This document shows, in pieces, positions 1 to 8,713 of a DNA stretch of 64,000 bases. The position numbers and the translations under genes were made by a program. Position 1 is the first letter of the stretch, and each line of letters starts with the position of its first letter. Below the pieces are notes generated by a model, which was given only the letters and a program-made list of their open reading frames with translations, searched no databases and was not told the DNA's origin. The stretch is from Gammaproteobacteria bacterium. GTDB taxonomy: Bacteria > Pseudomonadota > Gammaproteobacteria > Pseudomonadales > IMCC2047. Location: contig JAJFKB010000010.1 in NCBI GenBank assembly GCA_021773395.1, positions 211,343 to 275,342 of the forward strand, given 5' to 3'.

Positions 1-1
1 G

Positions 2-1072
2 GGTTCAGTCGGCCAGTTGGCAGAACGACTGGGTATTACCGATCGTTATCTACGCCAGCTTTTCGAATCAAACATTGGAATATCTCCCAAAAGCTATGCG
101 CTTTATCAGCAGTGTCTGTTCGCCAAAAAACTACTACACCAAACCAAGCTATCCATTACCGATATCGCTCTGGCTTCAGGATTTAAAAGTCTCAGGCGCT
201 TTAACGACTGTTTCAAGAATCGCATGGGACTAACGCCTTCACGGGTGCGCAAGGAATCCAACAGCCAGGCAAGCGATAATCTAACACTTAAGCTTTACTA
301 CCGCCCACCTTTTAACTGGGCTCATCTCCATGCTTTTTTGGATCACAGAAAAGTCGATGGTCTTGAATGGTGCACGGAAAGCCACTATGGAAGAACCTTC
401 GAATTTGAGCAAACACATGGCTACTTTGAAATTGTATATCAGCAGAATCAAAACTACTTTTTGCTCAACCTACAGCTAAGTCATTGGAAAAATCTAAATC
501 TGATCGTGCGCCGCATCCGCGAACTTTTTGATCTGGATGCCAACATGGATCAGATCGATCAACAGCTGGAAAAACTTTGCCCGGCAGAATTCAATTACCA
601 GCGAGGTATTCGTCTGCCGGGTATCTGGAGTACTTACGAAGCAGGTGTACGCGCGATACTAGGTCAGCAGGTATCGGTGCACCAGGCGGTACAATTGACA
701 ACCACGCTGGTTGACCATTTGGGAGCGACTTACATTAACGGGAAAAAACTGTTCCCTACCGCACCGACTGTAACAAACTCTGCCCTGGATTTTCTCGGAA
801 TACCACAGTCCCGCAAAGATACACTCAAGTCGTTTTCCCAATGGTTTCAGGACGCAGATCAGCCAGAGGAGCTGGATCAATGGCTCGGCATCAAAGGAAT
901 CGGCAACTGGACAGTGAACTATGTAAAAATGCGCGCTCTAAAAGAACCGGATATCTGGCTCGACTCCGACGCGGGTATTGCTCGGACCAGAGCAACACTT
1001 GCAAAGACGCCTGATCCTGAACTGGCGATTCCTTGGCGCAGCTATCTGACACTGCAATACTGGAATCAGTAA
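2..1072 (+). CDS. alkA: AraC-HTH / AlkA fusion DNA-3-methyladenine glycosylase II (5' partial)
   Basis: Base-excision glycosylase removing alkylated purines, fused to an Ada/AraC-type regulatory half. The frame is open to the left window edge, so the N-terminus (probably an Ada zinc/methyl-acceptor domain) is missing. The first 80 visible residues are the second AraC helix-turn-helix (ITDIALASGFKSLRRFNDCFK). Residues from about 95 on match the AlkA N-terminal domain, then HhH-GPD: LGIKGIGNWTVNYVKMRAL is the helix-hairpin-helix. The second Asp of WLDSDAGI aligns with catalytic Asp238 of E. coli AlkA. It ends with the family-typical PWRSYLTLQYW. Ogt follows 14 bp downstream, so the two form an alkylation-damage operon, probably self-regulated through the AraC part (inference). 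Confidence 0.9.
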   Translation, partial: GSVGQLAERLGITDRYLRQLFESNIGISPKSYALYQQCLFAKKLLHQTKLSITDIALASGFKSLRRFNDCFKNRMGLTPSRVRKESNSQASDNLTLKLYYRPPFNWAHLHAFLDHRKVDGLEWCTESHYGRTFEFEQTHGYFEIVYQQNQNYFLLNLQLSHWKNLNLIVRRIRELFDLDANMDQIDQQLEKLCPAEFNYQRGIRLPGIWSTYEAGVRAILGQQVSVHQAVQLTTTLVDHLGATYINGKKLFPTAPTVTNSALDFLGIPQSRKDTLKSFSQWFQDADQPEELDQWLGIKGIGNWTVNYVKMRALKEPDIWLDSDAGIARTRATLAKTPDPELAIPWRSYLTLQYWNQ

Positions 1073-1086
1073 ATATAGGCCCAATT

Positions 1087-1560
1087 ATGCACATTGATTA
1101 TTTTGAATCACCTATTGGCAGTATTGAGTTAATGGCAACAGATGAGTCTCTCGTTTCTCTGGTTTTTGATTCTCCTTCACAGTCACAAGACGTGAGAACT
1201 AATACAATCCTGCAAAGAGCCAAGCAACAGCTTAATGAGTATTTTTCCGGGATACGTCAGACTTTTGATGTGCCGTTGGCCGCAACCGGCACCCAATTCC
1301 AACAGCAGGTATGGCGCCAGTTATTGGAAATACCCTTTGGGGAAACCCGAAGTTATCGCGATATTGCTCTAAGCATTAAGAACCCTAAAGCGATGCGAGC
1401 GGTCGGCTCCGCCAACAGTAAAAACCCTATTTCCATTATCGTACCTTGCCACCGCGTCATTGGTAGCAGCGGCACTCTCACCGGCTATGCCGGAGGATTA
1501 GGGCGAAAGGCATGGCTGCTAGAACACGAAGCGGCTAACGGATTTAACTTATCTCCTTAG
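1087..1560 (+). CDS. ogt: Methylated-DNA--protein-cysteine methyltransferase
   Basis: Suicide enzyme that transfers the methyl group from O6-methylguanine (and O4-methylthymine) to its own cysteine. The acceptor motif IVPCHRVIG is present with Cys121, followed by the expected GYAGGLGRKAWLLEHE. The 157-residue length fits the Ogt class. An in-frame ATG at 1033 lies inside the alkA gene. I chose the ATG at 1087 because MHIDYFESPIGSIEL is the normal Ogt N-terminus. It follows alkA by 14 bp and is very likely co-transcribed with it. In E. coli Ada the methyltransferase is fused to the AraC part; here the AraC part is fused to AlkA and the methyltransferase is separate. Confidence 0.95.
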   Translation: MHIDYFESPIGSIELMATDESLVSLVFDSPSQSQDVRTNTILQRAKQQLNEYFSGIRQTFDVPLAATGTQFQQQVWRQLLEIPFGETRSYRDIALSIKNPKAMRAVGSANSKNPISIIVPCHRVIGSSGTLTGYAGGLGRKAWLLEHEAANGFNLSP

Positions 1561-1660
1561 GCCAAAGGGTTTAACGGCATGCAACTCCAATCCGAATATC
1601 CATGATTTCGGACTGGGCGTAATCCCTATGGCAAACCTATGATTCAGTGCTGCTACACAC

Positions 1661-3844
1661 TTAAATATTTGGATATTCCGGAGAAGCCTGCATAAAATGC
1701 TTGAACTCCTGTAACGGCATTGGCTTCGCCATCAAAAACCCTTGCGCGAATTCACATTCCTTAGCCTGAGTCAAAGCGAGCTGCTCTTCGAGCTCAATTC
1801 CTTCAATTACCAAATCAAGTTGCAGAGCCTTAGCCATTTGGACGAGCACGTCAAAAAGCGTTCTATCTTGCTGCGAGCTGAGTATATTAGCGACAAAACT
1901 CTTGTCAATTTTAACAATATCAACGGGATATCGACGCAGATAATTTATGCTGGAAAAGCCCGTACCAAAATCATCAATGGCCACTTTGAAGCCCTTTGAT
2001 TTCAGATAGCGAATATTTTCCAGGTAGTAGTTATCATCGGCCATTAACAACGACTCAGTGATTTCGAAGGTAAACTGTTGCGGCGCCAGATTATGCTGCT
2101 GCACAATTGGCAACCACTGTCGCAGTGAATCCTCTCTACGAAACTCGCTGGCGCTGCGATTAACAGAAACCTCTATTTCAATATTTTCTCGCTGCAATGC
2201 CACCATATCCTGGCAAACTTGTTCGAGCACCCATAAGCCCAATTGACGAATAAAGCCTGTTTTTTCGGCAACTGGAATAAACTCCACCGGCGAGATCCAG
2301 CCTTTTTCAGGGTGACTCCATCGCAGCAATGCCTCGCAACGGCTAAATCGGCCACTGCGCAAATCTAGAATGGGCTGGTAGTGCACTTCAAATTGCTCTT
2401 TTTCCAAGGCGCTAACCAATCCATGATACATTTCCACATGCTTGTCAGCCTGCTGCCGTAAAGAAACATTAAAGAAATGCAGCGTATTTTTCCCGGAATC
2501 CTTGGCCGCATACATTGCTCGGTCGGCGTGTTGCAGTAAGGTCGCCCCATCCAAGCCATCTTGCGGGTAGAAGGTTAAACCAGCACTTATCGTGATGATC
2601 AAATCCTGCCCTTCAACTGAGTAGGGCTCACTCAAATCATCAATCAGCCTTTTTGTCCACAACTCCGCCTGCACGGGATCACTCATACCACGAAGAACGA
2701 TGACAAACTCGTCCCCTCCCAGTCGAGCTAGAAAATCAACGGTACGAATACTGCTTTCCATCCGCTCGGAAACAGAAATCAATAAACCATCCCCGATATT
2801 GTGGCCGAGGCTGTCGTTAATATTTTTAAAATTATCTAGATCAATAAATAACAGGCAAAACGGCTCAACGTTATCTTCACCCCCATCTCGCTCAGAATAG
2901 GTAATTCGTTTCAAAAAGCGACCCAGCTGCTTGCGATTTGGTAACCCCGTGAGATGATCATGGTTTGCCTGTTCGTGTAATTCCGCAAAATGCGATTTAA
3001 CTAAAGCCCGACTGCGCATCGTTAAAATAACAACCCAACTCAAAAGCAAACTTAAAACAATACCGACGGCCCAGATACGGATAGTACGCGCGACTGGCAT
3101 CTGCCACCCTGCCTTTGGGAGAATCGCAAGCTCCCAGCGACCAAGTGGTAATGAGATATCAATTTTTATCGCATCACTTTGAAAAACATCTGATTCCCCA
3201 AAGACTGGAGTACCCTGTAAATCGCTTTCTAGAACGAGCCTTAGTGCTATCTGATAATCCTTGCTTAACTCAAGAATACCGGCATCTTCCAGCAAATCTT
3301 CAATATTGATAACAACCGATATCAAACCCCAGAAGTGCTTGGAAGCATTGTTCAGAAAAACGGGAACACGGGCAATAAGGGCTTGCCCTCCCTGCACCAG
3401 CTCAACCGGCCCAGCCAATACAATCTCTCTGGCTCTGACAGCCCGTAACACTGCCTCCCTTTGCTGTTCATTCTGTCGGTAATCCAGTCCAATCGCTTTT
3501 TCATTACTTTTAAGCGGAAATACATATTGCACCACCAAGTCTGGCGCCAAGGCGACGTGCCGAACATTCACACCACTTTCCATATAGTGCTGAACTAACT
3601 GCTCAATTTTATTTTGATTAATAACGGAATTGGTTAATATCTCGGCCCGCAGACCACGGGCCACGACCAAATTAGCATCGATCAGACTTTCCAACCGTGC
3701 AGCATGTCCTGCCGCCTTCTGGTACAAATCAAGGCGAGACTGCTGTTGGCTATATTTTGTCTCAGCCTGGTAAAAGCCGGCTACACAGACCATTCCAATC
3801 GCAAATACCGCTAGAGATATTAAAAAGCTCTGTTTGCTATCCAT
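1661..3844 (-). CDS. CHASE-GGDEF-EAL cyclic-di-GMP signalling protein
   Basis: Inner-membrane sensor of 727 residues with both c-di-GMP synthesis and degradation modules. TM1 is at about 7-27, then a periplasmic CHASE-like sensor region (about 45-245, with LAPDLVVQYVFPL), TM2 at about 255-276, GGDEF domain at about 290-460 and EAL domain at about 472-715. The GGDEF motif is intact (376-380), and RTVD five residues upstream is a product-inhibition I-site. The EAL motif is CEALLRW (504-506), with later catalytic motifs DDFGTGFSSINYL and VIEGIE. All key residues are present, so either activity is possible; many such hybrids act mainly as phosphodiesterases. It stands alone, and the ligand of the sensor domain cannot be read from the sequence. 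Confidence 0.93.
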   Translation of the reverse strand: MDSKQSFLISLAVFAIGMVCVAGFYQAETKYSQQQSRLDLYQKAAGHAARLESLIDANLVVARGLRAEILTNSVINQNKIEQLVQHYMESGVNVRHVALAPDLVVQYVFPLKSNEKAIGLDYRQNEQQREAVLRAVRAREIVLAGPVELVQGGQALIARVPVFLNNASKHFWGLISVVINIEDLLEDAGILELSKDYQIALRLVLESDLQGTPVFGESDVFQSDAIKIDISLPLGRWELAILPKAGWQMPVARTIRIWAVGIVLSLLLSWVVILTMRSRALVKSHFAELHEQANHDHLTGLPNRKQLGRFLKRITYSERDGGEDNVEPFCLLFIDLDNFKNINDSLGHNIGDGLLISVSERMESSIRTVDFLARLGGDEFVIVLRGMSDPVQAELWTKRLIDDLSEPYSVEGQDLIITISAGLTFYPQDGLDGATLLQHADRAMYAAKDSGKNTLHFFNVSLRQQADKHVEMYHGLVSALEKEQFEVHYQPILDLRSGRFSRCEALLRWSHPEKGWISPVEFIPVAEKTGFIRQLGLWVLEQVCQDMVALQRENIEIEVSVNRSASEFRREDSLRQWLPIVQQHNLAPQQFTFEITESLLMADDNYYLENIRYLKSKGFKVAIDDFGTGFSSINYLRRYPVDIVKIDKSFVANILSSQQDRTLFDVLVQMAKALQLDLVIEGIELEEQLALTQAKECEFAQGFLMAKPMPLQEFKHFMQASPEYPNI

Positions 3845-3948
3845 TCAAATCAGTCCAATTTATTTCGGTTGTTTGAAGTTTCGCAACCACTTCTAACTGT
3901 ATTGGCTAACTCCAAAGTATCGAATTACATACCTCAAGCTAATTAATT

Positions 3949-4076
3949 GAGACCTTTGCATAATGTAGCGAGCGACGGCAAGACAAGGCAAAAAGCGGCG
4001 TTTATACTTATAAATGAGTATTTTGAGCCGGTTTTTAACACAGTATTGCCTAGCGTAGTAGTTATGCAAAGGCCTC
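3949..4076. mobile_element. 128-bp MITE with 15-bp terminal inverted repeats
   Basis: Left end GAGACCTTTGCATAA (3949-3963) and right end TTATGCAAAGGCCTC (4062-4076) are inverted repeats with one mismatch. The element is flanked on both sides by TAATT (3944-3948 and 4077-4081), which reads as a 5-bp target duplication. It has no coding capacity, so it is non-autonomous. It fills most of the 310-bp gap between the c-di-GMP gene and the ferredoxin gene; nothing else is evident in that gap. Confidence 0.75.
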
Positions 4077-4154
4077 TAATTAACCCCCTACCTTCAAAAA
4101 TTGCTACATCTTGGATAGTACCAAAACATCCTGCGAATTGCCTATCAACCGATA

Positions 4155-4475
4155 TTAAAACTGCGACTCCGGCAGCCTCACAACCAATCCATCGAGCGCA
4201 TCGCTCACTGTAATCTGGCAACTTAACCGGCTGTTTGGTTGCCGTTCCACGACACAATCCAACAGTTCATCTTCCGTTTCTCCAGGCTTGCCCACCACAG
4301 ATATCCACGCATCATCAACAATACAGTGGCACGTAGCGCAACTGCAACATCCTCCACATTCGGCAACAATACCATCTATCATATTGTCCACCGCTCCCTG
4401 CATTACGGTACTTCCATTTTTCACCTGAACTTCATAATCTTTACCATCAAACTCAATATACTTAATCAACGCCAT
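4155..4475 (-). CDS. Adrenodoxin-type [2Fe-2S] ferredoxin
   Basis: Small soluble electron carrier of 106 residues. The cluster ligands are plain: Cys40-x5-Cys46-x2-Cys49 in AECGGCCSCATCH and Cys86 in RLSCQ, which is the vertebrate/bacterial (putidaredoxin) pattern rather than plant-type. An SD-like GGAG lies about 8 bp before the ATG. Ferredoxins of this type usually pass electrons from a flavin NAD(P)H reductase to a cytochrome P450. Here the gene lies 25 bp downstream of a reductase gene that has decayed (4501-5003), and no P450 is in the window. The protein must therefore use another reductase, or it is itself a leftover (inference). Confidence 0.92.
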   Translation of the reverse strand: MALIKYIEFDGKDYEVQVKNGSTVMQGAVDNMIDGIVAECGGCCSCATCHCIVDDAWISVVGKPGETEDELLDCVVERQPNSRLSCQITVSDALDGLVVRLPESQF

Positions 4476-4500
4476 ATTGCCTGCTCCAAAAAATGATCCA

Positions 4501-5003
4501 TCAAACCTGAATTATTGTTTTCATGGGGATGCCAGGATCCGCCAATTTGTTTTTATCTGCCCTGGTTTTGCCGGTGATCAGCCGCTCACCAAGCATAAAC
4601 TCCTGGGGCTAATTAACCACATCCACCGAGATGACAACCCCGCGCTTTAAATAGAAGATCGCAAAACTGCGACGCTACTTGATATCGCCTCTAACTATCA
4701 CTTCATCATAACCCTGAGATAAACCTGCATTCTGTGGTTTGACATCCTGTTGGTCTGACCAAAACCAGGGCAGAGAATGATAAGGCGTCTCATTCCCGAA
4801 AATGTAGCGGTTGCGATTTTAACTTGATCAACGGCGTTCTGCACGGATTCCAGACGAATTTATCCATTATAGATCGGATTAAAATGAACGGCGCAATCTC
4901 TTGCCGCGATGATAAGGCGGTGCCAACCTTCTTAGCGCAACCTCGGAGCCAGCAGCGCCGCAGCTGGAATCGCCCCGCCAATAATGCAGATTTCGTTATC
5001 CAT
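4501..5003 (-). pseudogene. Decayed ferredoxin--NAD(+) reductase
   Basis: Remains of an FAD-dependent ferredoxin reductase (rhodocoxin/putidaredoxin reductase family). The reverse strand begins MDNEICIIGGAIPAA (Rossmann-like start). After a large internal deletion it continues with pieces recognisable as the C-terminus: DQVKIATATFSG, PWFWSDQQDVKPQNAGLSQGYDEVIVRGD, RSFAIFYLKRGVVISVDVVN, PQEFMLGERLITG and a final LADPGIPMKTII. These pieces are in different frames and broken by several stops. The full protein is about 400 residues; only about 165 codons' worth remains. It sits just upstream of the intact ferredoxin gene, in the usual reductase-ferredoxin order. The 127 bp upstream (5004-5130) shows nothing I can name. 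Confidence 0.8.
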
Positions 5004-5130
5004 ATAGCTTGTCCTCAACCCCAGAAAACGAAGCGTTTACGCTCAAAAACAATCAAGACCTGCTAGTTGATTATCTATACCGAATTGATTAATTATCAGA
5101 CATTAACGGATTGGAAGGCCTTGGCCGTTG

Positions 5131-6474
5131 CTATTGCAAAATATGTGGCTTAAGAACCGAATAATTGGCTCTTACGGCACCATTGTTGAGGTTATTATTG
5201 ATAAATTCCGTGATGCTAAAGCCCATAACCGGTCGTGGAATCCTGCTTTCATGGGGAAAATGGTCGTAAATACCCCAATAAAGCTTACTCACCTGATCCG
5301 CCAGCACACCCGAAAGATCTACCACATTGGCGGTCCCTTCATCCGCCAGGATGGAAGGATGACTCTCAAACCGAACAATATTAACCGCATGACAGATATC
5401 CAGTAATACCTTGATCGGAGGCGGTGGATCTATCTCGATAACCAAATTGCTGCGGTAGAGTTTTCCACTTCCCCAACTTTGTATGGCAATCCCAGCGCCG
5501 TTACCATAGGGCTCACCTTCCTCAGGCGGAAAACCAAAGCTGTCACAATAACGCTGTTCACCATCAATGGTTGCCGAGTGTGCACGGTAATTTTTATAAC
5601 CATCCAGCGGATAGCTAATCACCCAGTCCGTCGAGGCACCAATCGTATCCAGTGTCACCACATCATTAAGCACTCCGCCTTTCCAGCCCAGGCCCGCACT
5701 CAACACCAAGGCCACGGCATCGATCCCTTCCAATGATTCAGGCCTGATTTCCATACCATCCGGCATAATGGCAACCGCCTCAGTCTCAGCCAGGTTAGGA
5801 GATTCATCCAAGGGCGATGTGTGGGGTATTTTGCGTTGAAACCCTTTTAATGCTTTGGCAACGTAAGAGGAGGCAAGCCCCTTTTCAACCTGTACCAAAC
5901 TTAGATCACCTGACAGTTGAGGTACAGATTGGCGTTCCTCCAAACCTACAGTAGGGTGCGGATACCAAACCCCACCCTGACGCCAGCGCTTACCAAATTC
6001 ACGACAGTTATCTTCAAACGCTTCAAAGGGTGCCTCAAAGGTCGAAGTCACGGAATAGGCTTCGATCGAACCGATGGCAGAATCCAGATCAAATTCAGTT
6101 CCGGGGCCGCCCGAAGCACCATCCCCGGCAACCACACAGCCACCTTCAGCAACACGCAATACTGTTTGACCATCTTTATTGGCATGGACACTTGCGCGAA
6201 AGGTATCATTTCCAAAGCTGTAAATATTGAAACCGTTAACCGCTGCGCCCCGATCGCCATCACGAAATCGTATTTTCATGATAGATGCCGAACCACTGAT
6301 CGTGATGAGCGAACTCCACCCCTTCTGCGACGTGTAAAAGGGGAATATCAGAACTTCCCCTTGATGATTGGAGCTGAGAGAAATTGCATGCGCGGGTGTC
6401 TGCCAAAACGAGGGGAGCGCCATGAATGACAGTATTATTACTTTGAGAATTTTCGGCATTCGATTGCTCTTCAT
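5131..6474 (-). CDS. Secreted protein of unknown function (447 aa)
   Basis: I do not recognise a characterised family. The first 30 residues are a Sec signal peptide (KSNR, hydrophobic VIILSFMALPSFW, cleavage near AHA). The mature part begins with NHQGEVLIFPFYTSQKGWSSLITISG, a motif I associate with exported, uncharacterised proteobacterial proteins. It contains a PPPP stretch near residue 350 and few cysteines (including one in GGCVVAGDGASGGPG). No transmembrane anchor or lipobox follows the signal, so it is probably periplasmic or extracellular. AAGGAGA seven bases before the ATG fixes the start. It is a single gene with no operon partner; the 299-bp region to the next gene is AT-rich and would hold promoters for both. 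Confidence 0.7.
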   Translation of the reverse strand: MKSNRMPKILKVIILSFMALPSFWQTPAHAISLSSNHQGEVLIFPFYTSQKGWSSLITISGSASIMKIRFRDGDRGAAVNGFNIYSFGNDTFRASVHANKDGQTVLRVAEGGCVVAGDGASGGPGTEFDLDSAIGSIEAYSVTSTFEAPFEAFEDNCREFGKRWRQGGVWYPHPTVGLEERQSVPQLSGDLSLVQVEKGLASSYVAKALKGFQRKIPHTSPLDESPNLAETEAVAIMPDGMEIRPESLEGIDAVALVLSAGLGWKGGVLNDVVTLDTIGASTDWVISYPLDGYKNYRAHSATIDGEQRYCDSFGFPPEEGEPYGNGAGIAIQSWGSGKLYRSNLVIEIDPPPPIKVLLDICHAVNIVRFESHPSILADEGTANVVDLSGVLADQVSKLYWGIYDHFPHESRIPRPVMGFSITEFINNNLNNGAVRANYSVLKPHILQ

Positions 6475-6773
6475 TTAGATCTCCTTATCAAACTTCCCCC
6501 AATTGCTGGGAAGTTGAAAATAGCATAAAGACAAGCATTAGCAAAGCAAATGAATTATCTAAGGCCTTGCTTATAATGAAGGTTTATAGGATGCCTTTAT
6601 TGAATCCAACAATATTTATAAACCAACCAATTATGCAAAAATAAAGTATCGGCTGGCTTTGACGCATACATATGCTTTAGATCAAATTAGTTAACATTCG
6701 CCAACTTTATCAATCCCGAATATGCTATTTTAGTTCGATCGTATAGTTTTAGTGGGATTGCACCCTTTACCTG

Positions 6774-7718
6774 ATGAATCTTATTGCCAGCACCCACAGT
6801 ATTAATTCCGGAAATCTGTCTCAGATTCCTGAGATCGGTATTATGCTGACCGATCTGAGACTGATTCATCCGCTAAAATCCATCAATCTATTATCGGTGG
6901 AACGCGTTTTGTCCACGCTAGGCTGGCAGGCAATCCCTTTTGCCGAAGATTTGGGGCCACGGAAAATAACCCGGGCGCATCTCGGCAATGAGTTTTGTGA
7001 GCGGTTACTCCCTTCCACCAGCATGTTAAAAGAGGCGGTTTGCTGGTGCCAGACAAACAATCTCGGCATTACCCTGGTCACGCCCATGTTAGCCGACCAT
7101 GGCATCGCACAGCTGACAACACTATTGGCATCAACGCCTGACGGAAGTGAGGTGGTCTGTAATGATTTTGGCGTCATCCGATTGGTCAACGAGCGGTTTG
7201 AGGGACTCATTCCCGTTGCGGGAAGGCAGATGTGCAAGATGATCAAGGATCCTCGCCTACCTTCCGCAGACTGGGCCAACTCCGCGCCACCCGGCACACA
7301 ATCCGGCCTTTTTACAAAACTCATGCAGCGCCTGAACGTAAACAGCCACGAAACCGAGGTACGCCCCTTTGCCCAAACCAGCGATTTTCAGCCTAACGGA
7401 CTTAACCTTGGCGCACATTTGCCATTCGGTTATACGCTGAAAGGGCGGATTTGCCGATTGGGATCAGCTCATCTCGCCAAGACCAAAAAGTTCACACCCG
7501 GACACTCTTGCAGCAAGGAGTGCCTTAGCTACTTCAGCAAAATGGAACGCCTTGGTAAGCAAAGTACTCATGAACTCGACGCTTTTTTACGCGGCAATAC
7601 CGTTTTCTATCGGTACGACAAAGAACAGGAAGCCGTGCTGGCTGAGGCTATCAACAAAGGCTGGGTGAACCGTATCATACTGTCTGGAGACTGGAATGAA
7701 AATCGTCGCGCCCATTAG
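6774..7718 (+). CDS. U32-peptidase-associated protein (unknown function)
   Basis: First gene of a two-gene operon; its last 23 bases overlap the U32 protein gene. It looks related to the barrel proteins of the U32/UbiU-UbiV group: VVCNDFGVIRLVNERFEGLIPVAGRQMCKMIKDPRLP resembles a segment of those proteins. Several cysteines (CWCQ, VVCND, RQMCK, GRICR, SCSKEC) could bind metal or an Fe-S cluster. The exact activity is not readable. The ATG at 6774 has no Shine-Dalgarno. An in-frame ATG at 6843 (MLTDLRLIHP) is a serious alternative and lies in the loop of an 8-bp hairpin, so the true N-terminus is uncertain. Confidence 0.65.
   Translation: MNLIASTHSINSGNLSQIPEIGIMLTDLRLIHPLKSINLLSVERVLSTLGWQAIPFAEDLGPRKITRAHLGNEFCERLLPSTSMLKEAVCWCQTNNLGITLVTPMLADHGIAQLTTLLASTPDGSEVVCNDFGVIRLVNERFEGLIPVAGRQMCKMIKDPRLPSADWANSAPPGTQSGLFTKLMQRLNVNSHETEVRPFAQTSDFQPNGLNLGAHLPFGYTLKGRICRLGSAHLAKTKKFTPGHSCSKECLSYFSKMERLGKQSTHELDAFLRGNTVFYRYDKEQEAVLAEAINKGWVNRIILSGDWNENRRAH
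6818..6861 (+). promoter_or_regulatory. Competing hairpins around the alternative start of the U32 operon
   Basis: AGATCGGT (6832-6839) pairs perfectly with ACCGATCT (6849-6856), leaving ATG 6843-6845 in the 9-base loop. GTCTCAGAT (6818-6826) pairs perfectly with ATCTGAGAC (6853-6861). The two stems share bases 6853-6856, so they exclude each other. This could be a translational switch if 6843 is the real start; if 6774 is the start, it is an unusual coding repeat. Confidence 0.35.
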
Positions 7719-8700
7719 CCAGCTATCGGAACTCGAACCCGTATTACAGGCTGGTGCTGATGAAATCTATTTTGGTATGGTTCCTGAGGATTGGACACAA
7801 CAATTCGGCACTTCAAACACCAGTCGTCGCATATTTGGCAACATCACTGACTATGGGGAGATGCAGCAGATTATTCGTTTGTCTCATCAGGCCGGCAAAC
7901 AGGCCATGCTGGCACTCAATGCACAGCACTACACAGAGCAACAGGCAGGCTGCCTGATCGAACTGGCCAAACGATTTTCCAACGAAGGCGGCGACGCCAT
8001 TATTCTGGCCGATGCTCCGCTTCTCATGGAGATAGCCGCGCTGCAGCTTAATGCGAAACTACACCTGAGCTCCATTGCTGCATGCCGCAATACAGAATCA
8101 GCCAGACTTTTCAAAAGCCTGGGTGCCCAGCGTATTATTTTCCCGCGTTATATGCAGCTTAAAGAGATAGGTGGCATGATCAGGGCTGAGCCTGATCTGG
8201 AATTTGAGGCATTCGTGCTGAATGACGGCTGCATCTACGAAGAAGGTGTGTGCCACACTATCCATCTGCCACAAAAGTATGGCGGCCCCATCTGCATGGA
8301 CAACTACCGTTACAGCCTTTATCGATCGGGTGGCCGGGAGATTGATGCCAAAGAGCAGCAACTCCTGTCGGAAAACGAAAAGGATTATGCCGAGTGGGTC
8401 TGGTACAAATTCAGTTGTGGGTTTGCCACTTCCAAAAATGGCTATACCTTTGGCCCCTGCGGCATTTGCGCCATAAGCCAGCTGCACCGCGCAGGACTGA
8501 CTGCTATTAAGATTGCCGGTCGCGAAGCGCCACTGCCGCGAAAAATAAAAAGTATTGAACTCGTTAAAAATGTCCGCGATCGAGCACTAAAAGATGATAG
8601 CCAAAAGGAAATTCTGACCGATTCGCAGCAGATAAGAGGTCGTCCAGAACTCTGTCAGTCGGGCTATATGTGTTACTACCCGGAGGTGTTAGACGCCTAG
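7696..8700 (+). CDS. Peptidase U32 family protein (UbiU/V-like)
   Basis: Protein of 334 residues of the U32 group, TIM-barrel enzymes that often carry a [4Fe-4S] cluster and serve in hydroxylation (UbiU/UbiV, RlhA, TrhP) or collagenase-like roles. The N-terminus MKIVAPISQLSELEPVLQAGADEIYFGM is the family hallmark. Cysteines in GCIYEEGVCHTIHLPQKYGGPICMDN and FSCGF...GPCGICA are candidate cluster ligands. CTGGAG lies upstream of the ATG, and the start overlaps the end of the previous gene, so the two are translationally coupled. It probably acts with that partner as a heterodimer, as UbiU does with UbiV; the substrate is unknown. Confidence 0.82.
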   Translation: MKIVAPISQLSELEPVLQAGADEIYFGMVPEDWTQQFGTSNTSRRIFGNITDYGEMQQIIRLSHQAGKQAMLALNAQHYTEQQAGCLIELAKRFSNEGGDAIILADAPLLMEIAALQLNAKLHLSSIAACRNTESARLFKSLGAQRIIFPRYMQLKEIGGMIRAEPDLEFEAFVLNDGCIYEEGVCHTIHLPQKYGGPICMDNYRYSLYRSGGREIDAKEQQLLSENEKDYAEWVWYKFSCGFATSKNGYTFGPCGICAISQLHRAGLTAIKIAGREAPLPRKIKSIELVKNVRDRALKDDSQKEILTDSQQIRGRPELCQSGYMCYYPEVLDA

Positions 8701-8713
8701 ACCGGATAAATCG

